This document shows, piece after piece, positions 42,090 through 62,500 of a DNA stretch of 62,500 nt (its first letter is position 1; the number at the start of each line of letters is the position of its first letter). The notes below the pieces were generated by a model that did no database searches, was not told the origin of the DNA, and saw only the letters and a program-made list of their open reading frames with translations. The position numbers and the translations under genes are program-made. The stretch comes from Mesostigma viride (Eukaryota; Streptophyta; Mesostigmatophyceae; Mesostigmatales; Mesostigmataceae), in assembly GCA_009746045.1 (NCBI GenBank), contig RPFO01000079.1, forward strand, positions 4,937,468 through 4,999,967, given 5' to 3'.

Positions 42090-43079
42090 TCAGCTGCGCA
42101 CAAGACCTGTGTATGGCCACTGCCCCATGCACACGGCGCGCGCCAGCGACAAGTCCCCCACCGCCATGAGCCACGGGACAATCTGGCCCTTGGGGTCCAG
42201 CTCCTCCCTCTCCCCGGCCGCCATCTGTACAAGTTCGGGCAGCCCCTGCACCAGCATGCGCAGCGCGTAGGGCGGCATGGGCGACTTCATCGCCAGCTGG
42301 CGAGGGGTGGAGAGCAGCTTGAGTAGCACCGAGAGATCCGCCCGTTGCTGCGCCCGGTTCTCGGACGCAAGGGCTTTACCGGTGGCGTGCTTGGACATGA
42401 GGCCGATATCCCGGTCCCATGCACAAACGGCGACCGTGACAAAAATAGACGGGTCGAGTGTCTCGGCCTGCGGGATCGTGGCCCGTGCCAGCTCGGCGAC
42501 CCACCAGGTCTTGTGCTGGAGATGCGCGAGCGGGAGGCGGTGGTGGGCGGCGTCAAGGAGATCCCGGATGAAGTCGCACTTCTCGGAGAGGTCCTTGAAC
42601 TGGTCGGTGCCCGCGTGGGCCGCCCACTGAAGAAGCTGGAGTATGGATGCCAGCAGCGCCTCCTGCTCGCGAAGGCCGGCGTATTCAAAGTCGGTTGGGA
42701 AGCAAAAGTGGTGGCGGACGTTGGCGGATCCGACGACCGCGATCTCTTTGCTCTTGCGGACCTTTGAGGCGGAGCCGTTGGGCACGTGAGGCACCGGGGG
42801 AGCGCTTCCCGGGCTGGCGTTGCCGTCGTTGTAGGAGACGATGTACCGCAGGTTTCTCAGCTCGCCGCCCTGGACAGGGAGCCTGCCTTGGGTGTACCAT
42901 AATCTCGGCGAGGTCTCTTCGAATTGGTAGTGTACGAACTCCTTGCCGCGACTGCCGTCAACGTGCACGCTGACGACATTTCCAGCGGGAGGCAGCAGGT
43001 AGAACGATGACACCACGTCCTGAGCGGGCGACTGCTTGGATGTGAAACTGGATCTGGAACGCACCGGCTCCCAGCTCAT
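42090..43079 (-). CDS. Unrecognised 329-residue protein or 5' exon
   Basis: One long frame runs from ATG 43079 to TGA 42090 with GC-rich codon use like the other exons here. The product starts with a Ser-rich tail, followed by a beta-rich segment (SSFYLLPPAGNVVSVHVDGS, GKEFVHYQFEET, LRNLRYIVSYNDG; about 24-90). A Pro/Ser linker with a basic cluster (KVRKSKE) comes next. The rest is alpha-helical with many Leu, Ala and Gln, e.g. EQEALLASILQLLQWAA (about 135-150) and ADLSVLLKLLSTPRQLA (about 255-272). I know no family that fits. The beta segment recalls a carbohydrate-binding-like fold seen at the N-terminus of some large ATPase ligases, but this is only an impression. It may be the first exon of a longer gene reaching left. 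It is divergent to MED16. Confidence 0.6.
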   Translation of the reverse strand: MSWEPVRSRSSFTSKQSPAQDVVSSFYLLPPAGNVVSVHVDGSRGKEFVHYQFEETSPRLWYTQGRLPVQGGELRNLRYIVSYNDGNASPGSAPPVPHVPNGSASKVRKSKEIAVVGSANVRHHFCFPTDFEYAGLREQEALLASILQLLQWAAHAGTDQFKDLSEKCDFIRDLLDAAHHRLPLAHLQHKTWWVAELARATIPQAETLDPSIFVTVAVCAWDRDIGLMSKHATGKALASENRAQQRADLSVLLKLLSTPRQLAMKSPMPPYALRMLVQGLPELVQMAAGEREELDPKGQIVPWLMAVGDLSLARAVCMGQWPYTGLVRS

Positions 43080-44228
43080 TCTAGCTCGACTGACTTGCTA
43101 CAATTGTGTGCAAAGTTACATTGCCGATTGCCGAGCTCGGGGGAGTTATGTCGGCGTGCAATTATGGAGAAGAAGTGAAGGCCTTACGTAGCGGAGACTT
43201 CCTTGTTACAAGTGACTGTCATCAATCGTCGCCCCTGCACCACCCAAACACATCTTACCGATGTTTTGCCCGAGGTCTCTCTAGCATACGGTTCACAATT
43301 CGGCTTCCGCGAGGTGGACGCGCACCCCCCAAATGTTCGGCTGCGATCCGCTGGCATTGCCGCAATTCTATTGCTCTTGCTATGACGAGCCAATCTGGGG
43401 TTCCGAGGAGCCCAAGGCAGAAGCCATCCTGTCGTCTGCGACCAGTCCAAAAACTTCATATTTTGATGTGGCCAGCTCGGCGTGACAGATCGGGAGTTCG
43501 GGACAAGCCGGAGTGTGCACGCGACCCGACGGTCGGGCGACGGGCAAGCACGAAGAACCCAGACGTCGGCACGTCGGCTTCGAGTTCGCGGGATCCGTAC
43601 TGCGGATGTTGTTGTTGTTATTGTTGTTGTATCCCACGCCGGTATGTTGTGAACGCGGATGTTGTTATCAAGTGCGGCTCCAGCATCTCTGCTGCAGCAT
43701 CTCTGTACTTAAGAATGTTTCCACGTACGGCGTTCATGCCAGCCACGGGTTTAGGATATATTCACCATTCCGGGCAGCCAAGTCAGTTGCGTTTCTACTT
43801 TCTACTTTCTACTTTCTACCGTGACAAGCAGCGAGACGTCGACACGTCGTCACTCCGCAAAAATTAATGCTGCCTTCGACTCTACCCTAATGCCGGCGCA
43901 TGCTACGGATGACCGCAGGTAGCTGAAACCTAACGTGCGACATAAAGGCACAACTCACAAGCTATCAAGTAATATTCCAACGAGAACACCGGCAATGGAC
44001 TGATGGAGTCCGAGAATGAAGAATAATTACAGCTTCCCGTTAAAGAAAAAACTTCGGATACAAAAATGTTAAGAAAGGGCGGTTTTCTGTTGCGATATGG
44101 CTAGTTGAAGCCCATGATTCCGCGTGCAGTACGAAGTATGGTATCGTATCCAGTTTAAAAATATGTCGAGAAATGCTGGCGGCATCCAATTACTTGTCCT
44201 GGTAGCCGCACAGCAGTCTGTCTAAAAC
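43080..44228. other. Divergent intergenic region upstream of MED16
   Basis: This 1.15-kb gap lies between the starts of the 42090-43079 gene and MED16. It contains a short (TTG)n tract at about 43607-43630 and repeated TTTCTACTTTCTACTTTCTAC at about 43793-43819. I identified no clear promoter element. Confidence 0.5.

Positions 44229-62500
<18,272 letters not shown>

Noticed and set aside
43106-43867. 253-codon plus-strand frame
   Set aside because: It contains a cysteine run produced by a (TTG)n tract and has no domain character. It lies in the gap between two divergent gene starts.

Overview
The window is eukaryotic nuclear DNA. Its genes are split by many GT-AG introns, the coding exons are GC-rich, and intergenic DNA is larger and more AT-rich. 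The MED16 protein tracks the land-plant form best, so a green alga is my best guess; this is inference and I cannot name a species. I could reconstruct four split genes by requiring that exon frame, intron phase and protein similarity all agree.

Layout. Bases 1-14243 (minus) hold a large coiled-coil protein with a Gly/Arg-rich region; its 3' end lies beyond the left edge. Bases 14244-15714 are a divergent promoter gap. Bases 15715-20981 (plus) encode MCM8, a recombination helicase. Bases 21142-28636 (minus, convergent with MCM8) encode a Golgi-type alpha-1,4-glycosyltransferase in nine exons. Bases 28637-42089 are gene-poor: fold-back elements, a broken F-box/LRR gene, a broken LINE-like ORF1, dispersed hairpin-plus-TTAA ends and long simple repeats. 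Bases 42090-43079 (minus) are an unrecognised 329-residue coding region. From 44229 to the right edge (plus) lies MED16, a Mediator tail subunit, in fourteen exons with the 3' end missing. MCM8 acts in homologous recombination, MED16 in transcription and the glycosyltransferase in the secretory pathway, so nothing suggests a shared pathway.

The most interesting signal is in the introns. In about 13 of 38 reconstructed introns, spread over all four split genes, the exon-intron junction itself (last exon bases plus the GT donor) is tandemly duplicated into 2 to 13 extra copies, with unit lengths of 22-109 bp. I saw no matching duplication at acceptor sites. Conversely, the simple-repeat arrays on the acceptor side of introns lie so that the sense strand lacks AG, in eight of eight cases where orientation is informative. 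This includes a 2.7-kb array inside one MED16 intron. Together these suggest that splicing shapes which repeats persist, and that donor sites seed minisatellites in this genome.

No tRNA, rRNA or CRISPR array was seen. All exon boundaries are by-eye inferences without transcript support.
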